The position numbers were made by a program, and so were the translations under genes. Shown here in pieces: positions 27,347 through 35,301 of a stretch of DNA of 64,000 nucleotides. This stretch comes from Brevibacterium ravenspurgense (lineage in GTDB: Bacteria; Actinomycetota; Actinomycetes; Actinomycetales; Brevibacteriaceae), in contig NZ_LQQC01000005.1 of assembly GCF_001584615.1 (NCBI RefSeq), positions 1 through 64,000 on the forward strand, written 5' to 3'. The notes under the pieces are model-generated. The model saw only the letters and a list, made by a program, of their open reading frames with translations. It did not search any database and was not told where the DNA came from. How positions within the stretch are numbered: the stretch's first letter is position 1; every line of letters starts with the position of its first letter.

Positions 27347-27667
27347 TTGTCTGAATCGGCTTCGCACTCGTCGCACGGCGCCCCTGACGCCGCCCACATC
27401 AACGGCAACATCGACGCCGCACCGCGTCTGGTCGCCTACGACCCCGACAACAGGCGGCCGCTGTTCGCGTTCGTCCTGTACATCCTTGCGGCACTCATGA
27501 TTGTCGTCGCACTTGTCATCAGCAGCGAAGCCAGCGAACCCCTGCAGGCCGCTCCCCTGTGGGGCTCAGCAGTCGTCGTCGGCGGCCTCGGCGTTGTGGC
27601 TCAGCTGCTGCAGCGTCTGTGCCGAATCCTCAAGGACATCCGCGCGGAGCTTCAGAGCCGCCGCTGA
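27347..27667 (+). CDS. Small two-span membrane protein, unknown function
   Basis: 106 residues from a TTG at 27347 preceded by AGAAAGAAAG; the start is uncertain. Two hydrophobic spans (about 47-68 and 77-98) are followed by a basic tail (RLCRILKDIRAELQSRR). I do not recognise it. A TACAAT box lies at 27228-27233. Its last 46 bases are repeated 3.5 kb away at 31200-31245, beyond the nucleoside hydrolase cassette, so the cassette seems to have entered at this 3' end. Its end overlaps the convergent nucleoside hydrolase gene by 16 bases. Confidence 0.65.
   Translation: MSESASHSSHGAPDAAHINGNIDAAPRLVAYDPDNRRPLFAFVLYILAALMIVVALVISSEASEPLQAAPLWGSAVVVGGLGVVAQLLQRLCRILKDIRAELQSRR
27622..27667. repeat. 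Left 46-bp direct repeat bounding the LacI/nucleoside hydrolase cassette
   Basis: Starts CCGAATCCTCAAGGACATCC and ends with the stop codon of the small membrane protein gene (GCCGCTGA). 44 of 46 bases match 31200-31245 in the same orientation; the two differences are G/A changes. The position at a gene's 3' end with the end restored is what site-specific integration leaves. Confidence 0.85.
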
Positions 27668-28659
27668 AAACTATCCCGCAGCAGAGCTAAAAGCCGACTG
27701 TTATCTACTGACGTCACGAGCTCCACAGCCCCTTGGTGAATACTCGCGTATTCCCTGAGGGGCTGTGGCGTTTGGCCATCAAGACGCACAGTTCTACCGC
27801 TTTCTTGGTCGTCGCTGACGACAATCCCGACCTCTGCAGGCTCCGAAGTGACGAGCGTCGGATCAATCAGCATTGCAACTGTCAGTGCATCATGAACCCA
27901 CATCCCCGGGATGTTCCGGGTTTCAGATGAGAAGCTGACCCACGGGCGCAGTGTGGGAACTAGAGCCCGCGTGAGGGAGCTGTCTAAACGCTCGAAACCA
28001 TCAAGGTCTTCGTGCGTAAGCATGGTTGTCGTCGTAACATCCATCGGGACGAGCGTCATCGGCGCGCCACTGGCAATCACGGCGCCCGCCGCTTCCGGAT
28101 CCAAGAAAAAGTTGGTATCAACCGGGAACCGATCTGCGTCAAAAGCCCCGCCCATTACGACAATCCGTCGGACAGCGTCAGCTGTTTCAGGATACTTTCG
28201 CAACATCGAAGCAATATTGGACAGCGGCCCGATCGCTGCAATCGTAACTTCTCCGGGGTCAGCCAAAACCGCCTGCGCTAGCCAGTCGACGGCCCCTTCG
28301 TTGAAAGCATCCGCCGAACTCACGGCGAACGGCGCAGGCCCCCAAAGTCTCTGAGCGAGCTCTCCAGTCCGCTTGCGCTGCGCTTCCTCCACCCATTCGC
28401 GCACTCGCCGCTGGTTCACATAGGGCTCCCCGCACACGACCGGAACATCCACCTCGAGTTCTTTCAGCAACCACGATGCAGCCGCTGCGCCTTCTTCACG
28501 AGCAGTATTACCGCTGACAACTGAAACCCCTACTAGATCAACCAACTGCGAACACGCAGCCAGAGCGATGGCGATTCCGTCATCGGTATTCGCACCAGGA
28601 ATCCCATTTCCGGGATCGGTATCAATCACCAAACGCAAAGAACTGTTCTCCCGTTCCAT
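27652..28659 (-). CDS. Inosine-uridine-preferring nucleoside hydrolase family protein
   Basis: Hydrolyses the N-glycosidic bond of a nucleoside to base and ribose. 335 residues from the ATG at 28659, eight bases after the lacI stop. The calcium-binding motif near the N-terminus is the expanded form DTDPGNGIPGANTDDGIA (about 12-29), in place of the usual DTDPGIDD; the IGPLSNIA and VMGGAFD segments are typical. The conserved His near MWVHDALT is present. The last codons (QRRL) lie in the 46-bp direct repeat, so the cassette boundary supplies the C-terminus. Forms an operon with lacI and an MFS permease. Confidence 0.88.
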   Translation of the reverse strand: MERENSSLRLVIDTDPGNGIPGANTDDGIAIALAACSQLVDLVGVSVVSGNTAREEGAAAASWLLKELEVDVPVVCGEPYVNQRRVREWVEEAQRKRTGELAQRLWGPAPFAVSSADAFNEGAVDWLAQAVLADPGEVTIAAIGPLSNIASMLRKYPETADAVRRIVVMGGAFDADRFPVDTNFFLDPEAAGAVIASGAPMTLVPMDVTTTTMLTHEDLDGFERLDSSLTRALVPTLRPWVSFSSETRNIPGMWVHDALTVAMLIDPTLVTSEPAEVGIVVSDDQESGRTVRLDGQTPQPLREYASIHQGAVELVTSVDNSRLLALLRDSFQRRL

Positions 28660-28667
28660 CAAGTCCG

Positions 28668-29681
28668 CTACACATAGCTGCTCTCGCAACCGCAAGAAGA
28701 CCGCCGAATCAGATCCCCTTGGGCTGCCAAAAGCTGCGGCTCATCCGCTTGGAGCAGACATTCAACCGCGTTTTCCGCGTTGTCCGCAACGAACTGCTCA
28801 AATGTCGTTAAAGACGGGATCGTGAACGAACCCATCGATGTTCCGTTTAAGGCTGCGACTGCTACATCTTTCGGCACAGAAACGCCAGCCTCAGAGCACG
28901 CCGCAAGGAATCCAACAGCCTGGGATTCGTTTGCTGCAAACAGCCCGTCGAAATCAACGGCGGACTCAATCAGCTTTTCTCCCGCCTGATATCCACCTGA
29001 ACGGGTGTAAGGCGCGCTCTGCAGCAAGCCTGAGTCTTCCTCGAACCCCCGGGCCCGGAGTGCTTCAGCCCACCCCTGCATGCGAACTCGGGAATTGCGT
29101 TGATCAAGCGGTCCTGTGACCATCGCTATTCTTTGCCGACCGTGTTCAGCAAGGTGATCAACCGCTTTGAAAGTCGCCGCACCCTCATCCAACCGCATGC
29201 AGTGTGCGAAGGATGGGGCATCCCAGGAATCGAAAACCAACACACGGGTTGTGTCTCTTAACTTCTCCAGTTCCGGAGGGCACCCATCGACACCGTAGAA
29301 AAGAAGACCCTCTACCCGGTTCAGAACGAAGCTCTCCAAAAGCTTGACTTCCTGCTGGCGGTCATCGGCAGAATCGCCCAGCAGAATATTCAAGCCCCGC
29401 TGCCGCGCCGCGTTGCCAACCGCATGCGCCAGCTCAGACAAGTACGGATTCTTGATGCTGGGAACAATCAGTCCGATCGTGCCCGTCGTACCCGAAGCCA
29501 AAGCTTTGGCCACCCCATTGGGGCGATAGCCGGTTTCCTTAATGGCTTCGATGACGCGTTCTCGCAGCGCTTTGGAAACTGGGCGCGGGCCGTTGTTGAC
29601 AACATAGCTGACGACAGCGACGGAAGTTCCCGCAACACGGGCCACGTCTTTGCGGGTGACTCTTCCCCCACGGTCATGCAT
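28668..29681 (-). CDS. LacI family transcriptional regulator
   Basis: Sugar- or nucleoside-responsive repressor, 337 residues. N-terminal HTH (about 8-55: TRKDVARVAGTSVAVVSYVVN with hinge RPNGVAKALASG) and a periplasmic-binding-protein-like effector domain (about 65-330: IGLIVPSIKNPYLSELAHAV, GLLFYGVDGCP, DGLFAANESQAVGFL). GAGGCCGAG precedes the ATG. It lies between the permease and nucleoside hydrolase genes on one strand and probably controls both. A half-symmetric CTACGCGGGTAG (31098-31109) before the permease gene is a possible operator. Confidence 0.93.
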   Translation of the reverse strand: MHDRGGRVTRKDVARVAGTSVAVVSYVVNNGPRPVSKALRERVIEAIKETGYRPNGVAKALASGTTGTIGLIVPSIKNPYLSELAHAVGNAARQRGLNILLGDSADDRQQEVKLLESFVLNRVEGLLFYGVDGCPPELEKLRDTTRVLVFDSWDAPSFAHCMRLDEGAATFKAVDHLAEHGRQRIAMVTGPLDQRNSRVRMQGWAEALRARGFEEDSGLLQSAPYTRSGGYQAGEKLIESAVDFDGLFAANESQAVGFLAACSEAGVSVPKDVAVAALNGTSMGSFTIPSLTTFEQFVADNAENAVECLLQADEPQLLAAQGDLIRRSSCGCESSYV

Positions 29682-29736
29682 ACTCGGCCTCGCAATCCCA
29701 GCTTCCCAGCATGGGCACCAACAATAGCTAACGGAC

Positions 29737-31083
29737 TTAGATTGCGTCTCGAATATCGTTGAGGTCGCGTCCGCGCGTTTCCGGTGCCGCGAAAGTCGTA
29801 GCCAGACCGATTCCAGCCATCACCATCCAGTAGATGGCGAGCGGCCACCAAGCTCCAGCCATGGCCAAGAGAGCAGAGGCGACTGCCGGGGCGGTACCAC
29901 CGGACAGAATTGATCCCAGTTCCTTCGCGACCGCCATCTTGGTAAAGCGGTTCTTTGCGCCGAACAGTTCCACGCCATAGGCAGCCTGCACACCAAAGAT
30001 TCCCAACGAGGCTACGCACATAGCAACAACAATGACGATAACGGTCACCACGGGATCGCGAAGTTCAAGGATCCAAAAGACGGGGACTGCCATCAAAACG
30101 AGTGCGAAGCAGAACCAGCGGTACACGATGCGACGGCCGAACTTATCGGACAGGTGGCCGGCCAGTGGAATGACAGCAAATCCGAGGAATGATGCAATGA
30201 GCACCGCCGTCGTTGAAACAGATTTGTCGATCAGAAGAATGTTGGCGACATAGCCGACAAGGAATCCCTGCGCCATGTATGACGGCCCATTTTCACCGAT
30301 GCGAAGACCGAGCATGACGAAGAAAGCGCGGTTCCGCTGCCAAAAGCTGCCTTCCTCGGCAACCGACTGAACCTTCTGCGTACGCTGTTCGAGCTCTTCC
30401 TTGTGCTGAGCGAAAACCGGAGTTTCTTTCATAGTGCGGCGAATCAGAAGTGCACCGAGAGCAACGAGAATCGAGGCCAGGAATGGAATTCGCCAACCCC
30501 AGGAGTAAAGCGCCTCATCTGGCATCTGGACTACAAGGAGCCAAGCGCCTGAAGCGAGGAGCGTACCGCTGTTCGAGCCAATGGCAACGATCGACGCAAC
30601 AAGCCCGCGCTTCTTCGCGGGGGCATACTCAGTCAGCACGATCGCCGCGCCCGACAGCTCAGCGCCAGCACCAAAGCCTTGAAGGACGCGCATCAACAAG
30701 AGAAGAAGCGGTGCGCCAAGACCAATCTGCTCATACGTCGGCAGCAAGCCAATAGCAGTAGTGGCCCCACCCATGAGCGCAACGGTCACGACCAGGACGA
30801 CTTTCCGCCCCTTCTTGTCACCCAGGCGGCCGAAGAAAATCGCCCCCAACGGCCGCGCGAAGAAACCAACCGCGTAGGTGGAGAAGCCCGCGAGCAGGGA
30901 TACCGCCGGCGACTCCGAGGGGAAGAACAGGGTATTGAACACCAAAGCAGTTGCCAGGCCGTAAAGCGCAAAGTCAACGTACTCCATCGTCGTTCCCAAC
31001 CAGGAAGAAACGACAGCGGTTATGAAATTCGATCGCCCTTCTTTGGACTTCAGCTCTGCATCAGCAGCGAGGTTTTCGGCCAT
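29737..31083 (-). CDS. MHS-type MFS transporter, probably for nucleosides or related compounds
   Basis: 448 residues, twelve spans. MHS signatures: GTTMEYVDFALYGLA (about 30-44), FGRLGDKKGRKVVL (about 84-97) and RVLQGFGAGAELSGA (about 131-145). It is a different branch from the MHS protein at 25288. As first gene of an operon with LacI and a nucleoside hydrolase, it probably imports the hydrolase's substrate; this is inference from context. Slightly less GC-rich than its neighbours. GGAGCGCC precedes the ATG. Confidence 0.9.
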   Translation of the reverse strand: MAENLAADAELKSKEGRSNFITAVVSSWLGTTMEYVDFALYGLATALVFNTLFFPSESPAVSLLAGFSTYAVGFFARPLGAIFFGRLGDKKGRKVVLVVTVALMGGATTAIGLLPTYEQIGLGAPLLLLLMRVLQGFGAGAELSGAAIVLTEYAPAKKRGLVASIVAIGSNSGTLLASGAWLLVVQMPDEALYSWGWRIPFLASILVALGALLIRRTMKETPVFAQHKEELEQRTQKVQSVAEEGSFWQRNRAFFVMLGLRIGENGPSYMAQGFLVGYVANILLIDKSVSTTAVLIASFLGFAVIPLAGHLSDKFGRRIVYRWFCFALVLMAVPVFWILELRDPVVTVIVIVVAMCVASLGIFGVQAAYGVELFGAKNRFTKMAVAKELGSILSGGTAPAVASALLAMAGAWWPLAIYWMVMAGIGLATTFAAPETRGRDLNDIRDAI

Positions 31084-31199
31084 CTGGCGCTCCTATTCTA
31101 CGCGGGTAGACCTTGTTGCTTTCGGTAAATTAAACACTCAAAGTGACAGATAAGTAAACAGGACAACAAGGCCTGTTGACGGAGCCAGCAACACAGGTC

Positions 31200-31245
31200 C
31201 CGAATCCTCAAGGACATCCGCGCGGAACTTCAGAACCGCCGCTGA
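31200..31245. repeat. Right 46-bp direct repeat
   Basis: Copy of 27622-27667, same orientation, including the TGA. It is followed by a strong terminator, which is where the natural end of the membrane protein gene would be expected. This suggests that the right copy and the terminator are the original downstream DNA. Confidence 0.85.
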
Positions 31246-31276
31246 GCGGTTAACGCACTCAAGCACCACAACCTCA

Positions 31277-31320
31277 AAACGCCGGTGGGGTATGCACTTC
31301 TGCATACCCCACCGGCGTTT
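31277..31320. terminator. Strong bidirectional terminator
   Basis: A perfect stem of about 20 bp (AAACGCCGGTGGGGTATGCA pairing with 31301-31320) over the loop CTTC. It has T-residues on one side and A-residues on the other, so it can act on both strands. It lies between the cassette and the lipoprotein gene. Confidence 0.88.
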
Positions 31321-31412
31321 CAGTTCAGGGAACTAGCCTTCAGCGGCCTGACTCCAAGGGGCCAAACCACCCCGGCCCCTCGGCCGCGTCAGCCGACCAA
31401 CCGCTGAGCGGC

Positions 31413-32954
31413 TCACCCTTCTTTAGACCTCAGCACGCGGAACTTGGTCTGGCCGTTAGGCTTGTCGCCACCGTCGATCTTCATAGCGACAGCAGAATCC
31501 GTCATCGTCAGCCATCCCAGGTGCAGCTTCCCGGCTTCACCTTCACCCGCGCCAACGCCTTCGCGCCACAGTTCTTCACCGGTGTTGGCATCGACGGCTA
31601 CAGCTGAATCGTCTTGGGCGAACACCACGGCGTCCGCACCGGCCACATACCCGGCGTCACGGGCAGCGGAACTTGCTTCCGCCTCGGCGGGGGCTGACCA
31701 GAGGACCTCACCATCGGTCATGGAGACCGCATCGAGTGTGTTGTCGGGGCTGGGCACGAGCCCGTACAGCTGCCCATCTTTGGTGATGCCGGCGGGAGCG
31801 TCGAATGGCAGTCCGGCGCCGGCCAAACCCTGCGAAAACTCATCACTCACGGGTTTGCGCTGCACACCTTCGAGTTTGCCGCCGGTGAGGTTGTCGCCGA
31901 CTTCTGCAAAGACCGCACCTTCTTCCGTTGCGGTGTAGCAGTACTTCTTGCCGCCGAGTTCGTGCATGCCGCCGGCAATGCAGTCGGCACCATCGGCATC
32001 GGTGTTGATTGTGACGGCGGGGTCCTTTGCAGCATCGACGTCCGACCATTCCTTGACGGTGTAGATGTCAGATGTTGTCGACAGGTCGGGGGTTTCCCGC
32101 TCCAGCGCGTAGTTATCAGCGTCAACGGCGGACAGCTGGTAGATGTTGCCAATGGCATCGGGGTTGATATCCCCGCCATCGAGCCTGGTCACAACGGCTG
32201 CTTGGGCTTTGCCGTCTTTCAGGGAGGTCCGCTGCAGGACCCGCTTGTCAGGGGCCGAGCCCGCATGCGTCAGGTATTCGCCGCTGGGGTCGACGGTCGG
32301 CATGCTGACCTGGCTGCCCTTGGGCAGCGCGGGCGACTGCCAGTGGGGCTTGATCTCTTGAGCGCCCGAGGTGCCATCTGGCAGCTGCAAGCCCACGACT
32401 GCCGGTGACTCACCTGAGCAGGCGGCAATCTGCTGTGCATCCTGGCCAAGTCCTTGGAGCGCAAGGACGATCGTGTCGGAATCGGTGACAGGTTTGTCGT
32501 CAAGAAGCCAGTACGCCTTGGCAGAGCACTTGCCCAGCGAACCGGGGTCGAAGGTCCACTGTTCTTCGCCATCTGCCGTGTTGAGACCGTGGATTTTCCC
32601 GGTTTGCGGGTCTTGGTAGATGAGGGTGTCGCCCTTGATGTAGGACTCGGGGCCGGTGATTCCGGCATCGGTGGGTGGGATGGCCGCTGATTTGGACCAC
32701 AGCTCTTTGCCGTCACCGTCGAAGGCGCGCATTTTCTGCGCGACACCGTCATAGAGCACCGCGAAGTTATTACTCGAAGCGAAGACAGTTGCCGCCGCAT
32801 CGAGCTTCTGCCAGGAGCCCCATTCGAGCTTAGGCTCGCTTTTGTCCGGGTTGGCCGAATCACCAGAGCCGCCGGACCCTCCACACCCGGTGAGGACGAG
32901 TGAACTGGCAAAGACGACGGCCGCGGTGGCGCGCAGGGCCTTACGACGAATCAT
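31413..32954 (-). CDS. Lipoprotein with PQQ-like beta-propeller domain
   Basis: 513 residues. The signal peptide ends in a lipobox, LVLTGC, with Cys24 as the lipid-anchored residue, so it should sit on the outer face of the membrane. The rest has repeated propeller blades of the PQQ-like kind (AFDGDGKELWSK, GLNTADGEEQWTFD, AVSMTDGEVLWSAPA, AVDANTGEELWREG), spread over about 70-480. There are no enzyme residues I can point to; such proteins usually act as scaffolds or sensors. It stands alone, with the Fic gene divergent. Confidence 0.85.
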   Translation of the reverse strand: MIRRKALRATAAVVFASSLVLTGCGGSGGSGDSANPDKSEPKLEWGSWQKLDAAATVFASSNNFAVLYDGVAQKMRAFDGDGKELWSKSAAIPPTDAGITGPESYIKGDTLIYQDPQTGKIHGLNTADGEEQWTFDPGSLGKCSAKAYWLLDDKPVTDSDTIVLALQGLGQDAQQIAACSGESPAVVGLQLPDGTSGAQEIKPHWQSPALPKGSQVSMPTVDPSGEYLTHAGSAPDKRVLQRTSLKDGKAQAAVVTRLDGGDINPDAIGNIYQLSAVDADNYALERETPDLSTTSDIYTVKEWSDVDAAKDPAVTINTDADGADCIAGGMHELGGKKYCYTATEEGAVFAEVGDNLTGGKLEGVQRKPVSDEFSQGLAGAGLPFDAPAGITKDGQLYGLVPSPDNTLDAVSMTDGEVLWSAPAEAEASSAARDAGYVAGADAVVFAQDDSAVAVDANTGEELWREGVGAGEGEAGKLHLGWLTMTDSAVAMKIDGGDKPNGQTKFRVLRSKEG

Positions 32955-33194
32955 GGTGCTCCTTGACTACGGCTTGCCGGACGGCAACGCCCCTCATCGT
33001 AGCTAAGACGTTCCCTGTTCAAACTGGAGCGAGCGCAGGTCGCCGAGGTGCCGGTTGCCGAGGTGGGCTGCCGGTCGCCGAGGCGGATGCCCGGGTGAGC
33101 GCCGGGCGGCCGGTTGGGATGTGAGCTGGGGTGGGCTGGTGAGGTGGGCTTACCTCAAGGCTCGCCCGTATCCTTAGCCAGAAACGAAAACCGC

Positions 33195-33257
33195 CCAAGG
33201 ATAATGCTTATCCTTGGTTAAATTAGCGATTTGCCCGAGGATAAGCATTATCCTTGG
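33195..33257. promoter_or_regulatory. Twin palindromic operators before the Fic gene
   Basis: AAGGATAA-N3-TTATCCTT occurs at 33195-33217 (perfect ten-base arms) and again at 33235-33257 (one mismatch, AGGATAA arms). Centres are 40 bases apart, about four helical turns, on one face of the DNA. They end 33 bases before the Fic start, so they probably overlap the promoter. The Fic protein has a C-terminal winged helix and is the obvious candidate binder. Confidence 0.75.
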
Positions 33258-33289
33258 ACAAAACAGCGCTGAAGGAAAGGTTAGTGCTT

Positions 33290-34636
33290 ATGTCGTGGAC
33301 GGCTCGGGAGTGGACTTCTCCTGACAGTGCGCGGCGTCCGCGTGAACGCTGGCAGGGAACCTATTGGGCGTATCAGCCGTTTTCGCTCACTGAACCTGAG
33401 TGGCGCATCGATCCTGCCGTGGCAGCTGAAGCCGGTCGTGTAGAGCGGCGTATCCGCAACCTGAAGTTTCATAAGGCCGCGGGCAAGCTCGAAGCGGTCT
33501 CGCGGTATCTGCTTCGCAGCGAAGCAGTCTCCAGTTCCTATATTGAGGGGTTGCGGTCCAATGCGCGCAACATTGTGTTCGAAGAGCTCAAACGGCTTGA
33601 GCACACTGCGAACGGCACGGCAGCTGCCGGGCACGCGTCGACAGCGGCTGAGGTTGCCGACAATATTGCCGCCCTGACGAGCGCTGTTGAACGTTTGGGT
33701 ACGGCTGAGCGCATCACATGGGCCGACATCGAACAGCTGCAGAAAGAACTGTTGCCCAGCCTGAGCGCGCCGGGCATTCGTGACAGGCAGAACTGGGTGG
33801 GAGGAAGTGAGATTCACCCCGGCCAGGCGGAGTTCATTCCTCCGACTGAACAGGCGCTGGCTCCCGCGGTTGAGGATCTTGTTGAGTTCATGAACGGAGC
33901 TGCGACAGGGTGCCTGATTCAGGCGGGCCTTGTGCATGCGCAGTTCGAAACGCTGCACCCGTTTGCTGATGGCAATGGGCGCATTGGGCGAGCACTCATT
34001 CACACGGTGTTTGTTCGCGGTGGTCTGACGGAGGGGTCGGTTCTGCCCATCAGTCAGGTGCTGCTGACCCGGTCAGACGAATACGTCGCGGAACTCATGG
34101 CTTTCCGCGGCATCCCACGTGGCGCCGAATTTGTCACGAGCGCTGAACCGGTCCGTGAACTGAGCGTCAGCGACGGCATCAATGCCTGGCTTCGGCATTT
34201 CATTTCCGCGGCGGATGAGGCTGTCGATCTGGCGTCTGCACTTAAAGATGAGCTTGATGAGTTCGATCGCGATAGCCACGCCCTCATCACCACCTATGCG
34301 GAGCGGACCGGAACGCGGATTCCGCGCAGCGATGCATCGGTGTGGAAGATCCTCGACATCCTGCCGAAGCTTCCGGCTTTGACTGTCGATGTGGCTGCTC
34401 GGCTGACCGGGACAAGCTCCACTTCGGCGCAGAATGCTCTTGAGCATCTTGTGGAGGCCGGCGTGCTTGACCGGCGCAACATCGGCAAAGGCAAACGCGG
34501 TTTCGTGTCCAATGACCTTTTCGATTTACTCAACTCAACCCAGCGAAAATGGGCAAGCACCCGGTTCGATACGCGCATCAGCAAACCGAACCGGCCAGCC
34601 CCGGGCAGTCCCGGCAATAAGAAACGGCAGCCGTAA
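33290..34636 (+). CDS. Fic family protein with N-terminal inhibitory motif and C-terminal winged helix
   Basis: Transfers AMP (or another nucleotide) to a target protein. 448 residues from the ATG at 33290, with GAAGGAAAGG nine bases upstream; an upstream TTG at 33254 lies in the operator. Fic motif HPFADGNGRIGR at 223-234, complete. Ser82-x3-Glu86-Gly87 (SSYIEG) fits the class II inhibitory motif, so activity should be held in check in cis. Residues about 365-420 form a winged helix (LTVDVAARLTGTSSTSAQNALEHLVEAGVL). The tail is basic. Not paired with an antitoxin gene, as expected for class II. Confidence 0.93.
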   Translation: MSWTAREWTSPDSARRPRERWQGTYWAYQPFSLTEPEWRIDPAVAAEAGRVERRIRNLKFHKAAGKLEAVSRYLLRSEAVSSSYIEGLRSNARNIVFEELKRLEHTANGTAAAGHASTAAEVADNIAALTSAVERLGTAERITWADIEQLQKELLPSLSAPGIRDRQNWVGGSEIHPGQAEFIPPTEQALAPAVEDLVEFMNGAATGCLIQAGLVHAQFETLHPFADGNGRIGRALIHTVFVRGGLTEGSVLPISQVLLTRSDEYVAELMAFRGIPRGAEFVTSAEPVRELSVSDGINAWLRHFISAADEAVDLASALKDELDEFDRDSHALITTYAERTGTRIPRSDASVWKILDILPKLPALTVDVAARLTGTSSTSAQNALEHLVEAGVLDRRNIGKGKRGFVSNDLFDLLNSTQRKWASTRFDTRISKPNRPAPGSPGNKKRQP

Positions 34637-34651
34637 CCCCACCTCCTCCGT

Positions 34652-35293
34652 CTAGGCCTTTTTGCGTTCGATCACTTTGCGCTGTTCTAGGCGCAGCGTG
34701 ACGTCGGCGGATCGTGCAAGCTGCTTCGAGTGGGTGACGACGATGACGCATTTGCCCTGCTCATGGGCTGCATCCCGCAGAATTTCGATAACCCCTTCGG
34801 CGGTTTCCTCATCGAGGTTGCCGGTGGGCTCATCAGCCAAGACGACCGGTGCAGAGGAAACCAGGGCTCGGCCAATGGCCACCCTCTGCTGCTGACCACC
34901 AGACAGGGCAAGCACGTTCCGCTTCGCAGCAGCAGCATCAATGCCCAGCCGGGTGAGGTCGTCAACGCTGGCCTTGGGGTTGACCAGGCGCAGGTTCTCC
35001 AGAGGCGTCAGGTAGTCGATGAGGTTGTAGTTCTGGAACACCAGCGCAATCTGGTCTTTGCGGTGACGGGTGTACCCGGTTTCGGCAATGTCATCGCCGC
35101 CAAACCGGACGGTGCCCTGACTGGGTGCATCGAGTCCAGCCAGCAGGTTCAACATGGTGGTCTTGCCCGCACCCGACGAACCGACGATCGCGTAGAACGT
35201 GCCCTTTTCGAAGTCATAGGTGACGTTGCTGAGCACCCGCTTGGCAGAGTTGGGATAGCTGAAGTTGACGTGATCAAGCTGCATGATGGCCAT
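34652..35293 (-). CDS. ABC transporter ATP-binding protein (MacB/LolD type)
   Basis: Drives the two FtsX-like permeases encoded upstream. 213 residues with Walker A GSSGAGKTT (38-46), Q-loop VFQ (about 84-86), signature LSGGQ (129-133), Walker B and its glutamate LADEPTG (151-157) and H-loop His187. All residues for ATP hydrolysis are present. It starts eight bases after the stop of the second permease and ends convergently 15 bases from the Fic gene. Such ATPases act in mechanotransmission or peptide/lipoprotein export rather than import. Confidence 0.95.
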   Translation of the reverse strand: MAIMQLDHVNFSYPNSAKRVLSNVTYDFEKGTFYAIVGSSGAGKTTMLNLLAGLDAPSQGTVRFGGDDIAETGYTRHRKDQIALVFQNYNLIDYLTPLENLRLVNPKASVDDLTRLGIDAAAAKRNVLALSGGQQQRVAIGRALVSSAPVVLADEPTGNLDEETAEGVIEILRDAAHEQGKCVIVVTHSKQLARSADVTLRLEQRKVIERKKA

Positions 35294-35301
35294 GATGTTT
35301 C

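Noticed and set aside
27735..27770. Inverted repeat CCACAGCCCC ... GGGGCTGTGG as a terminator
   Set aside because: It lies inside the nucleoside hydrolase coding frame (around TPQPLREYASIHQGAVE), so it is unlikely to end transcription there.
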